Source: Onstottus_B sp035558335 (GTDB taxonomy: Bacteria; Acidobacteriota; Blastocatellia; UBA7656). Taken from it: 10,726 nt of DNA. This document shows positions 1 to 7,047 of this stretch, piece after piece. The notes below the pieces were generated by a model. The model did no database searches and was not told the DNA's origin. It saw nothing but the letters and a program-made list of their open reading frames with translations. Position 1 is the stretch's first letter, and each line of letters opens with the position of its first letter. The DNA lies in contig DATMCM010000687.1 of the NCBI GenBank assembly GCA_035558335.1, positions 1-10,726 on the forward strand, written 5' to 3'. The position numbers and the translations under genes are program-made.

Positions 1-152
1 TCCAACCATTCGTCGCTCGCCTCGAAACCGTAGCGCTCTTTCCACTGCTTGCGCGGCGGATTGTCGAAGGTCCACATTCCCTCGTCAGCGCGGAGTGCGA
101 TCGGTTGAATTGCAACCGCAAGCAGTATCGTTGTGACCAAGAGTTTCTTCAT
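1..152 (-). CDS. S46 family dipeptidyl peptidase (DPP7/DPP11-like), N-terminal part only
   Basis: Reading the minus strand from an ATG at 152 gives 50 complete codons open to the window edge. The first ~22 residues (MKKLLVTTILLAV...ALRA) form a Sec signal peptide. The mature start, DEGMWTFDNPPRKQWKERYG followed by FEASDEWL, is the characteristic opening of S46 serine peptidases (DPP7, DPP11), which remove dipeptides from peptide N-termini in the periplasm. That assignment rests on recognising this segment; the catalytic His, Asp and Ser lie beyond the edge. A GAGAGGAA ribosome binding site lies just upstream of the ATG and supports this start. The gene is transcribed away from everything else in the window, so it is probably a separate unit. 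Whether it is intact cannot be seen. Confidence 0.85.
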   Translation of the reverse strand, partial: MKKLLVTTILLAVAIQPIALRADEGMWTFDNPPRKQWKERYGFEASDEWL

Positions 153-216
153 CGTTCCTCTCGACCCTTTGGTTTGATGTCACCGCGGAGGCGGACGATA
201 TCCCGCAGCTAACTCA

Positions 217-245
217 GCGCACCCTCCGCGTCTCTGCGTTGAACA
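217..245. repeat. Dispersed repeat copy (CTCCGCGTCTCTGCGTTGAA type)
   Basis: This copy reads CTCCGCGTCTCTGCGTTGAA on the plus strand. It shares the core GCGTCTCTGCG with copies at 641-669, 686-714 (inverted) and 10173-10210. A partly complementary ACCGCGGAGGCGG at about 182-194 may be the other arm of a degenerate inverted pair like that at 641-714. The core family is seen directly; the pairing is inferred. Confidence 0.5.
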
Positions 246-640
246 TCATGTGCTCGAAGAAATGCGAGAGCCCCGTAGTGCCCGGCCGCTCGTTGCGCGA
301 GCCGAGGCGATAGAAGATTTACATCGCCGCGTTCAGAATCGAGTGATCCTCTTCAACAAGGATTTTCATGCCGTAGTTCAGTTTCAAATGAGGAACAGGA
401 GATACACGTTAGCCGATGGTCACAGTTCGAGCAAGGCGGTATCAATTCTCACCGCTCGAGCGACGCGATCATCGCGATGACGCTAATCGGCGCAATCATT
501 TAGGAGTCGTTCTCGTTCTCGGCGTATCGGCCGGCTCGATGGAGTTTGCGCTTGCACCCTCGACTGATCTCGCGAGCGCGTTGCTGGAACATGAATCTCG
601 GTACGTCTCTCGCCTCTTGACCTGGGCTCTTTGGGTTTGT

Positions 641-714
641 CTCTGCGTCTCGGCGTCTCTGCGGTTAGTCAGTGTTGCGAGTCTCACTAACCGCGGAGTC
701 GCCGAGGCGCAGAG
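641..714. repeat. Long imperfect inverted repeat made of two opposed dispersed-repeat copies
   Basis: The left arm (641-669) and right arm (686-714) are reverse complements over 29 bases with three mismatches, separated by a 16-base spacer. The left arm carries CTCTGCGTCTCGGCGTCTCT and ends GCGGTTAGT. The right arm begins ACTAACCGCGG. Transcribed, it would fold into a stable hairpin. It lies about 120 bases upstream of the amidohydrolase start, with no T-run, so a terminator role is not indicated. Each arm is a copy of the repeat also found near 217 and 10173. Read as protein, the minus strand gives RDAETQRQTQRA, a spurious peptide type that this repeat produces. Confidence 0.8.
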
Positions 715-834
715 GTTACGCCGAGAAGAAGCGTTGAAGCTAAGACGCTACGTCGAGACCAGAGGTGACTGCTGCTTAGGTCTGTGATAAGCTGCGCAAC
801 CGTCAAAGGCTCCAACCAACAGGAGAGGAACATT

Positions 835-2073
835 ATGTCAAATTCTAAGCCATCAAAATCAGAACCGAAGCTCTCTCGACGCGCGATGTTAAAGCTCACA
901 GCCGCCGGTGCGGCCGGAGTCACGTTCCTTCAGCGCCGCGCACAATCGCTGCCGCTCGCCGCCGAGAGCTTCCTCGATCGAACGACGCTCGAGACCATCG
1001 CAGATCGAGAAACGTCAGGGCTCAAGCCTCCGGTCCTGATCGATCTTCAAACGCACGTCTGGTGGCGGGCCGGCGGAATCGGCAAAATGACTCCGCGCGG
1101 CGAGAATTTCCTCAAGACGCTGGCGGGCGCGCGAGCCGCGGTCATCGGCCGCCCGGTGCCCGTAGCTGACATGGGCCGCGTGATGTTCTTCGATGACATC
1201 TTCATGCAAAGCCAGACCGACATCGCGTTTCTGAACAGCTTCGGTATGCGAGCGGCTTTCGACGGCGTCGATCTCTTCCCTCCACGCGAAGCGGCCATGA
1301 TTCGCTCGATGGCGCCGTCGCGAATCAAAGTTCTCGGGTGTGTGGATCCGCCCGACGGCAAGTCGGCCGTCGAGTCGCTTAGCTATCAGTGCGAGACGAT
1401 CAAGATCGACGGCTTGAAGCTCTATCCTCCGGGCCCGGACACGCGAGGCTGGCGGATGGATGATGAGAAGAATACCTACCCGCTCTACGAAGTGCTGCGG
1501 AAACATGGTGTTAAGAACATCACCGTGCACAAAGGCCTGCCCGGATTGTTTCTTGAAGAGTTCTGTCACACCGACGACCTTGCGCGTGCGGCGGCCGACT
1601 TTCCGGATTTGAACTTTATCGCGTTTCACTGCTCGTATCCGTGGGAAGCGGAACTGGCGGAGCACGGCAGGAAGTCAAGGGCGAAAAACATCTACGCTGA
1701 GATGGGCGGGATGGCGCGAGTGATGGCCCAGGAGCCTGAGCGCTTCGCAACGATGATGGGCACGTTGATGGATGGGTTGGGCGCTGATCATCTTTTGTGG
1801 GGAACAGACACGCCGGTGATCGGGCCGCCGCACTGGCAGATTCAAGGCTTCCAGGCTTTCACGATTCCCGACCCGATAATCGAAAAGAACAAGTATCAGC
1901 AGCTAACACCGGAGGTGAAGAACAAGATTCTTGGCGAGAACGTGGCTCGTCTGTTCAACATCGATGTCAAAGCGGCGAAGAAGGCGGTCGAGAACGACTT
2001 GTTGTACAAGCTTCGGGAAGATGGCAACCCGCTCCCGGTGGTCGTGGATATCAACAAGCTGAGAAAGCAGTAA
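835..2073 (+). CDS. Tat-exported amidohydrolase (Amidohydrolase_2 / ACMSD-like TIM barrel)
   Basis: This 412-residue protein is a metal-dependent hydrolase or decarboxylase of the amidohydrolase_2 type; the substrate is unknown. The start at 835 is preferred over an in-frame codon at 784 because AGGAGAGGAA lies just before it and the Tat motif follows. SRRAMLK (14-20), with a hydrophobic Ala/Gly stretch after it, is a twin-arginine signal, so the enzyme probably folds with its metal in the cytoplasm and is exported. Barrel landmarks are IDLQTHVW (69-76), GLKLYPP (193-199), TVHKG (H232), FIAFHCSYPWE (H265) and LLWGTDTP (D325). The C-terminal ENVARLFNID is typical of the family. The usual HxH on strand 1 is QxH here (Q72, H74), so metal binding may be altered. 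The next gene starts 40 bases downstream on the same strand. A functional link to the cytochrome array is possible but unproven. Confidence 0.85.
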   Translation: MSNSKPSKSEPKLSRRAMLKLTAAGAAGVTFLQRRAQSLPLAAESFLDRTTLETIADRETSGLKPPVLIDLQTHVWWRAGGIGKMTPRGENFLKTLAGARAAVIGRPVPVADMGRVMFFDDIFMQSQTDIAFLNSFGMRAAFDGVDLFPPREAAMIRSMAPSRIKVLGCVDPPDGKSAVESLSYQCETIKIDGLKLYPPGPDTRGWRMDDEKNTYPLYEVLRKHGVKNITVHKGLPGLFLEEFCHTDDLARAAADFPDLNFIAFHCSYPWEAELAEHGRKSRAKNIYAEMGGMARVMAQEPERFATMMGTLMDGLGADHLLWGTDTPVIGPPHWQIQGFQAFTIPDPIIEKNKYQQLTPEVKNKILGENVARLFNIDVKAAKKAVENDLLYKLREDGNPLPVVVDINKLRKQ

Positions 2074-2076
2074 TGT

Positions 2077-2118
2077 TTGGAGCCCGAGGCGGGCTAAAGA
2101 AGGCTCACCCTGAATGGT
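2077..2118. repeat. Short palindromic repeat (REP-like), copy A
   Basis: Just after the amidohydrolase stop, TTGGAGCCCGAGGCGGGCT contains a perfect 6-bp stem (AGCCCG / CGGGCT, 2081-2095) with a 3-base loop. CACCCTGAATGG follows. A similarly built segment at 3891-3925 begins TTGGAGCTC, has its own 6-bp palindrome and ends TCCTGAATCGG. The shared ends suggest one short palindromic repeat family placed in intergenic gaps. Copy A may also supply the first codons of the downstream small gene. Confidence 0.4.
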
Positions 2119-2338
2119 ATTTCGGAGAATAGCCGGATTCTTTATTCCAGCGCTGCGGCGGCCGATGCGCTGCGAGGCCTGCGGTAATGACTTCGTTTGC
2201 GGCGCAGGCATCACCGGGTGCTGGTGCACGAAGGTAACCCTGGATACACCGGTTCGCGGCGAGCTACGAAAGCGCTTTCGAGACTGTTTGTGCCTCAAGT
2301 GTCTCGAAGGCGCTGGGGTGACAAGAGACAATACTTGA
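2114..2338 (+). CDS. Small cysteine-rich CWC-type protein
   Basis: This is a 74-residue protein with eight cysteines: CEAC (C20, C23), C29, CWC (C36, C38) and CLCLKC (C58, C60, C63). The order CxxC - C - CWC - CxCxxC followed by LE matches the Cysteine-rich_CWC family, small proteins presumed to bind metal, probably zinc, with no assigned role. The start is uncertain. ATG 2114 has an AAGAAGG ten bases upstream. ATG 2165, immediately before the first CxxC, would give a 57-residue protein closer to the conserved core, but has only a weak GC-rich ribosome site. The extra N-terminal residues (MVFRRIAGFF...) look unconserved. There is no signal peptide in the short form, so it is probably cytoplasmic. 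It lies 40 bases after the amidohydrolase gene and could share its transcript. Confidence 0.7.
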   Translation: MVFRRIAGFFIPALRRPMRCEACGNDFVCGAGITGCWCTKVTLDTPVRGELRKRFRDCLCLKCLEGAGVTRDNT

Positions 2339-2389
2339 ACTCAAGCTCAGAGTTTCAGCCAAAAACCTGCACTACGATTCATAAAATCC

Positions 2390-2418
2390 TTGACACCAAA
2401 ACCCCCTTCAAATAGGAT
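2390..2418 (+). promoter_or_regulatory. Sigma-70-like promoter for copy 1 of the array
   Basis: A perfect -35 box TTGACA (2390-2395), a 17-base spacer and TAGGAT (2413-2418, four of six consensus bases) form the best promoter match I found in the window. It lies 50 bases before the GTG start at 2469, giving a predicted leader of about 45 bases with the ribosome site at 2458-2462. It would drive copy 1 and, by read-through, copies 2 and 3. Confidence 0.6.
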
Positions 2419-2468
2419 GGTAGCGCTCGTAATTCCAGTGGATTGGCCACTCTGCTCGGAGGTGTCAG

Positions 2469-3887
2469 GTGTCATTGAAGAAGTTCGTTCTCCCCGTTCT
2501 TGTCGCTGCAGTCGCCTTAATCAGTCTTAGCGCAAGCAGCGCCAACTCCAGTAACAAAGAAGTGACGTTCAGCAAGGACGTTGCGCCGATCCTCTTCAAC
2601 AACTGTGCCGAGTGTCATCGCCCGGGCGAAGCTGCGCCGATGTCGCTGCTCTCTTATAAGGAGGCGCGACCGTGGGCCAAGTCGATCCGAGAAAAAGTGG
2701 CCACCCGGCAGATGCCGCCGTGGCACGCGGACCCGCATTACGGCACCTTCTCCAATGATCGCCGGTTGAGTCAGGCGCAGATCGACACCGTCACCGCGTG
2801 GGTGGATCAAGGCGCAAAGGAAGGCAATCCCAAGGACTTGCCGGCGCAGCCGAAGTTTGTCGAGGGCTGGATCATAGGAAAGCCGGATATCGTCTTGCAG
2901 ATGCCCGAAGAGTTCACCCTCGAAGCTTCCGGGCCGGATGAGTATCAGTACTTCGAGATCCCGACGAACTTCAAGGAAGACGTTTACGTCCAAATGGCGG
3001 AAGCGCGGCCCGGCAATCGCAAGATCGTTCACCACATCATCGCCTTTGTTTCGCCCCCCTCGAAGGACGGGAAGCAGGTGCAGCTCACCAAAGAGCAAAT
3101 CGAGAAGTATCAGCAGGAAGCCGAGAAGAAATCCATGTTCCGCAAAGAGGGCTTCCTGATGCGGATGAAGCCGGGCATGCCGGTTTACGACGATGGCTGT
3201 TCGCTCCCGAATGGCGGGAACGGCGAGTCGCTGGACACCAAAGAAGAGTCGCGCGGGTTCGACCTGCTGGTGGGTTTTGCGCCGGGGATGCCTCCCGGAA
3301 TCATGGAGCCTGGAACGGTCAAGCGAATTCCGGCCGGCTCGAAAATCCTTTTGCAGATGCACTACTCAAAGGCCACCGGGAAAGTCGAGAAGGACCGCTC
3401 GTCGATTGGACTCATCCTCGCGAAACAACCGGCTGACAAACACGTCTACACGCACGGGATCGCAAATGTCTACTTTCAGATCCCGCCCGGCGCCGACAAT
3501 CACAAAGTGACGTCGTGCTGGACTGCGAAGGAAGACATTCACATTTCCACGCTGATGCCGCATATGCACCTGCGCGGCAAAGCCATGAAGTTCGAAGCTT
3601 TCTATCCGGACGGGCGGTCGGAGGTCTTGATCGACGTGCCGAACTACAGCTTCTCGTGGCAGACGGTTTACTATCTGAAGAAGCCGGTAGCGATTCCAAA
3701 GGGGACGAAGATCGTTGTAACGGCATTGTTCGACAATTCGTCCAACAACAAGTACAACCCGGATCCGAAGCAGACGGTCCGTTTCGGCGATCCGACGTAT
3801 GACGACATGATGATCGGCTGGATCAGTTATACGGTTGACAAGCAGCGCTTGCGAGACGAAACGGCGCAGAATCGCTCGGGCAAATGA
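2469..3887 (+). CDS. Array copy 1: cytochrome c - PHM-type copper monooxygenase fusion
   Basis: This 472-residue exported protein starts at GTG 2469, with GGAGG six bases upstream. A signal peptide covers about 1-25 (cleavage near SASSA/NSS). A one-heme cytochrome c domain follows (~30-125), with CAECH (C46, C49, H50) and probable distal ligand M82 in QMPPWHADPHYG. The rest resembles the two-domain copper core of peptidylglycine and dopamine hydroxylases. CuH ligands are H188, H189 (IVHHIIAF) and H298 (LQMHYS). CuM ligands are H365, H367 (MPHMHLRG) and M447 (DDMMIGW). C244 and C350 probably form a disulfide. The inferred activity is O2-dependent C-H hydroxylation in the periplasm, with the heme passing electrons to copper; the substrate is unknown. 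It is the first gene of the array, directly after a good promoter, and copy 2 begins 52 bases after its stop. Fold and ligands are well supported; catalysis is inferred. Confidence 0.88.
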   Translation: MSLKKFVLPVLVAAVALISLSASSANSSNKEVTFSKDVAPILFNNCAECHRPGEAAPMSLLSYKEARPWAKSIREKVATRQMPPWHADPHYGTFSNDRRLSQAQIDTVTAWVDQGAKEGNPKDLPAQPKFVEGWIIGKPDIVLQMPEEFTLEASGPDEYQYFEIPTNFKEDVYVQMAEARPGNRKIVHHIIAFVSPPSKDGKQVQLTKEQIEKYQQEAEKKSMFRKEGFLMRMKPGMPVYDDGCSLPNGGNGESLDTKEESRGFDLLVGFAPGMPPGIMEPGTVKRIPAGSKILLQMHYSKATGKVEKDRSSIGLILAKQPADKHVYTHGIANVYFQIPPGADNHKVTSCWTAKEDIHISTLMPHMHLRGKAMKFEAFYPDGRSEVLIDVPNYSFSWQTVYYLKKPVAIPKGTKIVVTALFDNSSNNKYNPDPKQTVRFGDPTYDDMMIGWISYTVDKQRLRDETAQNRSGK

Positions 3888-3890
3888 GAG

Positions 3891-3925
3891 CATTGGAGCT
3901 CAGGCTTCAGCCTGTCCTGAATCGG
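3891..3925. repeat. Short palindromic repeat (REP-like), copy B
   Basis: Between copies 1 and 2, TTGGAGCTCAGGCTTCAGCC then TGTCCTGAATCGG contains a perfect CAGGCT-TC-AGCCTG palindrome. Both ends resemble the segment at 2077-2118. Having no T-run it is not a clear terminator, and it leaves the two genes able to share a transcript. Confidence 0.4.
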
Positions 3926-3939
3926 TAAGGAGAATGACG

Positions 3940-5379
3940 ATGAAAAGAACGTTGTCGGTTTCGGTCGCGGTGGTGACTGGGGTAGCTGCCGTTCTGATGT
4001 TATCGGCTTCGATCGACGCCAGTTCCGGAAGCAAGAAGGAAGTTACGTTCAACAAGGACGTCGCGCCAATCCTCTACCAAAACTGTGCCGAGTGTCACCG
4101 TGCGAATGACATCGCACCAATGCCGCTGATGACCTACAAGGAATCCCGTCCGTGGGCCAAGTCAATCAAGGAGAAGGTGCTGGCTCGCGAAATGCCGCCC
4201 TGGAGTCCCGATCCCAAATACGGCCAGTTCACAAACGATCATCGTCTCGCTCAAAAAGACATCGACACGATAGTTGCCTGGGTTGACCAGGGCGCGAAAG
4301 AAGGCGACGCGAAAGATTTGGCCGCGATTCCTGAGTTCACTTCGACCGACGGCTGGCGGCTCGGTAAACCCGACGCAGTGTTTGACATCGGCAAAGAGTT
4401 CACCGTCAAAGCGGGAATGCCCGACACGATCGAGAACTTCATAGTTCCGACGAACTTCAAGGAAGACAAGTGGGTTACTGCAGCCGAGATTCTTCCCGGT
4501 AACAGAAAAGTCGTTCATCACGTTATCGCATTCATCCAGACGCCTGAGATGATCGAGCAATTCAAAAAGGGTGAAGGCCGCGCTCGCGCCTTGATGCAGA
4601 GCGATGTTTTCTATCGTGATGGCTCGCTGCTAAAGGTGAAGGCCGATGCTCCGATCATAAACGACGGATGCAGCGCGCCAAACGGAGGCTCGGCGTTCAA
4701 GCGCCCGGGCGCTAGCGAAGGCGGCGACGCTTTCGGGTTGTTCCTTGCGGGATACGCGCCGGGCAAAGGCATCGATGTCTTCCCGGGGGGTACAGCCAAG
4801 AAAGTTCCGGCCGGCTCGATGCTGGTGTTTCAGATGCACTATTCGAGCTACAGCGGAAAGTTCGAAGGCGCGCAAGGTGATCGCACGCGGCTGGGATTGC
4901 ATTTCGCCAGCAAGCCGCCCGAGCGAAACTTGAACACTGTGGGGATTCAGAATCACTACTTCAAGCTTCCAGCCGGAGAAGGCAATCAAGAGGTATCGGC
5001 CTGCTACACCTTCGATGCAACGGTTCACCTGACGAGCTACATGCCCCATATGCACTTGCGGGGCAAGGACATGAAGTATGACGTAATCTATCCCGACGGC
5101 CGGCAGGAGACGTTGCTGTGGGTGCCGAAGTTCAGCTTCAACTGGCAGACGATGTACTACCTTAAGAACCCGGTATTGCTTCCGAAAGGCACCAAGCTGA
5201 TCGTCACCGCGCACTTCGATAATTCGGACAAGAACAAGTACAACCCCGATGCGACAAAAGCTATTCGCTGGGGCGATCCGACTTATGAAGAGATGATGAT
5301 CGGATGGATGGAGTATTACGTCGATAGCCCGGCAAAGGTTGAAAGGCCGGAGGCGGCGACCACGGCTTCCAAGAGGTAG
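3940..5379 (+). CDS. Array copy 2: cytochrome c - PHM-type copper monooxygenase fusion
   Basis: This 479-residue paralogue of copy 1 has the same architecture. ATG 3940 is chosen over ATG 3934 and earlier in-frame codons because AAGGAGA (3927-3933) sits at proper spacing and a signal peptide begins there (MKRTLSVSVAVV, cleavage near A27). Heme site: CAECH (C49, C52, H53), with probable distal M85 in EMPPWSPDPKYG. Copper ligands by alignment: H193, H194 (VVHHVIAF), H300 (FQMHYS), H370, H372 (MPHMHLRG) and M452 (EEMMIGW). The cysteine pair is C244 and C355. It differs from copies 1, 4 and 5 in having WSPDPKYG rather than WHADPHYG after the heme Met, a trait shared with copy 3. The C-terminal ~20 residues are Ala/Lys-rich and unlikely to be structured. 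Probably co-transcribed with copies 1 and 3. Confidence 0.88.
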   Translation: MKRTLSVSVAVVTGVAAVLMLSASIDASSGSKKEVTFNKDVAPILYQNCAECHRANDIAPMPLMTYKESRPWAKSIKEKVLAREMPPWSPDPKYGQFTNDHRLAQKDIDTIVAWVDQGAKEGDAKDLAAIPEFTSTDGWRLGKPDAVFDIGKEFTVKAGMPDTIENFIVPTNFKEDKWVTAAEILPGNRKVVHHVIAFIQTPEMIEQFKKGEGRARALMQSDVFYRDGSLLKVKADAPIINDGCSAPNGGSAFKRPGASEGGDAFGLFLAGYAPGKGIDVFPGGTAKKVPAGSMLVFQMHYSSYSGKFEGAQGDRTRLGLHFASKPPERNLNTVGIQNHYFKLPAGEGNQEVSACYTFDATVHLTSYMPHMHLRGKDMKYDVIYPDGRQETLLWVPKFSFNWQTMYYLKNPVLLPKGTKLIVTAHFDNSDKNKYNPDATKAIRWGDPTYEEMMIGWMEYYVDSPAKVERPEAATTASKR

Positions 5380-5392
5380 TTGCGCGTCTTTT

Positions 5393-5415
5393 GGGTCGCT
5401 CTCCGCGAGCGCCCC
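5393..5415 (+). other. Weak hairpin between copies 2 and 3
   Basis: GGGTCGCTC (5393-5401) can pair with GAGCGCCCC (5407-5415) over nine positions with one mismatch around a 5-base loop. No T-run follows. It may only pause transcription or protect RNA ends. It is weak and may be chance in GC-rich sequence. Confidence 0.25.
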
Positions 5416-5463
5416 GGTTCTAACAATTGACAAGTTACTAAACGCTCTTAGGCGGAGGATTTG

Positions 5464-6912
5464 ATGAAGAAAGCAGGTTTGATCTCAGCGGCAGCGGCCG
5501 GTCTTGCGATATGGTTTCTGGCAGCTTCGCCGGCGACCAACGCCAGCGGCGCGGGCAAGAAGGAAGTCACGTTCAACAAAGATGTGGCCTCGATCCTGTA
5601 CAACAATTGCGCCCAGTGTCATCGGCCGAATGACATCGCGCCGATGTCGTTGCTCAGCTACAAGGAAGTGAGACCGTGGGCCCGCTCGATCAAGGAGAAA
5701 GTGGTCAATCGCGAGATGCCGCCCTGGAGTCCGGATCCCGCGTACGGCGAGTTCACTAACGATCACCGGCTCGCTCAGAAAGACATCGACACGGTAGTTG
5801 CCTGGGTCGACCAGGGCGCGAAGGAGGGCAATCCGAAGGACCTTCCCAAGACGCCCGAGTTTGTGAGCGGTGGATGGGAGATCGGCAAGCCGGACGTCGT
5901 GCTCCAGATGGCAGAAGAGCACACCGTCAAACCCGACGACCCGGACCAATACATCAATTTCTTCATCCCGACAAACTTCAAAGAGGATGTCTGGGTTCAG
6001 GCGGCCGAGATTCATCCGAGCAACAGGCGCGTAGTCCATCATGTGATTGCGTTTGTTCAAACACCTCAGAACATGGCAAAGCGAGCCGAGGACGCCAAGG
6101 CGAAGGGTGAAAAGATCGGAAAGCGCGCGGCTGGCGGCTCGGGGTTGTTCTATCTTGACGGCAATTTGAGACGGGTGAAGATGGATGCGCCGGTTGTGGA
6201 CAACGCCTGTGAGCAGAAAGTGCCGGGCGGCCGGCAGCCTGGCGGTAACGGAGAGGGCGAGAACGAAGGCATGTTGCTTGCGGGCTTTGCTCCTGGTACG
6301 GGCAACACCGCTTATCCTCCCGGTACCGCGAAGAGAGTTCCGGCGGGTTCGACAATCATGTTCCAGATACACTACTCGGCTTTCCGTGGTGCTCTCAAAG
6401 ACCCCGTGACGGATCGAACCAGCATAGGACTGATCTTCGCAAAACAACCACCCGACAAGATGGTTATCACCAGCGCGGCAGCCAACGTCATGTTCAAGAT
6501 CCCGGCTGGCGCGGACAACCACGAAGTTGTGGCTTGCCAGACGATCCCGCGAGACATTCAGGTGATCAATTACATGCCTCACATGCACCTTCGCGGGAAG
6601 GACATGAAGTACGAGCTGGTCTATCCCGATGGGAAGCGCGAGACTTTGTTGTGGGTGCCGAAGTTCAGCTTCAATTGGCAGGCGGTCTACTGGTTGAAGC
6701 AGCCGCTAAATATTCCCAAGGGCACCAAGTTCATCGCTACCGCCCATTTCGATAACTCGACAAAGAACAAGTACAACCCGGACCCGAAGAAAGATGTTCG
6801 GTGGGGCGATCCGACTTACGATGAAATGATGATCGGCTGGATGGACATTACGATCGACAATCCGGCCAAGACTCCGAAGACTGACGCGGCCCGTGCGGTT
6901 TCCGGCAAGTAG
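5464..6912 (+). CDS. Array copy 3: cytochrome c - PHM-type copper monooxygenase fusion
   Basis: This 482-residue paralogue starts at ATG 5464, preferred over the adjacent TTG 5461 because GGAGG (5454-5458) is then five bases away. The signal peptide is ~1-27 (MKKAGLISAAAAG...ATNA). Heme site: CAQCH (C49, C52, H53), probable distal M85 in EMPPWSPDPAYG. Copper ligands: H192, H193 (VVHHVIAF), H303 (FQIHYS), H373, H375 (MPHMHLRG) and M455 (DEMMIGW). Cysteines C249 and C358 fill the conserved pair. The loop between the HH motif and the QIHY motif is the longest of the set: a Lys/Ala-rich stretch (206-222), then a Gly-rich stretch around C249 where copies 1, 2 and 4 have DDGCSxPNGG or close variants. 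The heme pocket places it nearest copy 2. A strong hairpin follows the gene, so it may end the first transcript. Confidence 0.88.
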   Translation: MKKAGLISAAAAGLAIWFLAASPATNASGAGKKEVTFNKDVASILYNNCAQCHRPNDIAPMSLLSYKEVRPWARSIKEKVVNREMPPWSPDPAYGEFTNDHRLAQKDIDTVVAWVDQGAKEGNPKDLPKTPEFVSGGWEIGKPDVVLQMAEEHTVKPDDPDQYINFFIPTNFKEDVWVQAAEIHPSNRRVVHHVIAFVQTPQNMAKRAEDAKAKGEKIGKRAAGGSGLFYLDGNLRRVKMDAPVVDNACEQKVPGGRQPGGNGEGENEGMLLAGFAPGTGNTAYPPGTAKRVPAGSTIMFQIHYSAFRGALKDPVTDRTSIGLIFAKQPPDKMVITSAAANVMFKIPAGADNHEVVACQTIPRDIQVINYMPHMHLRGKDMKYELVYPDGKRETLLWVPKFSFNWQAVYWLKQPLNIPKGTKFIATAHFDNSTKNKYNPDPKKDVRWGDPTYDEMMIGWMDITIDNPAKTPKTDAARAVSGK

Positions 6913-6951
6913 CTCATTTGTAAGGGCAAGTAACAGTCTGAAGCATACCGA

Positions 6952-6992
6952 GCGCCGGTCGCGAACTTTCTTCGCGGCCGGCGCGTTGTGTT
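6952..6992 (+). terminator. Probable rho-independent terminator after copy 3
   Basis: GCGCCGGTCGCGAA (6952-6965) pairs with TTCGCGGCCGGCGC (6971-6984) over 14 positions with one G-U pair and a 5-base CTTTC loop. It is followed by GTTGTGTT, which is U-rich but not a clean run. It lies in the 135-base gap between copies 3 and 4, the longest in the array. A second small stem (GCGGC-AAAC-GCCGC, 7004-7017) follows with TTTC after it. The hairpin is certain; termination is likely but imperfectly supported. Its presence implies a separate promoter for copy 4, which I could not identify (TAGAAT at 6992-6997 has no good -35 partner). Confidence 0.6.
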
Positions 6993-7047
6993 AGAATTCA
7001 GCCGCGGCAAACGCCGCTTTCAATCCGCGCCTTTGAGGTATAAGAAA

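Larger units (their letters stand above)
153..834. other. Gene-poor spacer with repeat elements
   Basis: I see no credible gene in this 682-base stretch. The open frames at 250-480, 416-787 and 496-687 (minus) have no recognisable domain, no clear ribosome binding site and low-complexity Arg-rich products. Repeat copies of the CGCAGAGACGC type occur near 217-245 and at 641-714. The spacer must hold the promoters for the leftward peptidase gene and the rightward amidohydrolase gene, but I found no hexamer pair good enough to call. A short minus-strand frame ending near 318 contains NYGMKILVEEDHSILNAAM. It could be the tail of a decayed gene, but I do not recognise it. Confidence 0.6.

Noticed and set aside
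496..687. Minus-strand small frame with an AETQRQTQRA segment
   Set aside because: This peptide comes from the dispersed repeat and is a recurrent false gene call in repeat-bearing genomes.
416..787. A 123-codon plus-strand frame in the left spacer
   Set aside because: Its C-terminal third is translated repeat sequence (641-714), and I see no domain or ribosome site.
2197..2415. Alternative plus-strand frame over the CWC gene
   Set aside because: It lacks the cysteine pattern that identifies the CWC family in the overlapping frame at 2114-2338 and runs into the promoter.
5427..5432. TTGACA before copy 3 as a -35 box
   Set aside because: No acceptable -10 hexamer lies 16-18 bases downstream; that position holds AGGCGG, which is part of the ribosome-site region.
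5485..6588. A 367-codon open frame on the minus strand inside copy 3
   Set aside because: It lies antisense to a well-supported gene, has no recognisable domain and has His/Arg/Leu-rich composition typical of the reverse frame of a GC-rich gene. Similar minus-strand frames at 2517-3362, 4630-5433, 7789-8595 and 1015-1665 were rejected for the same reason.
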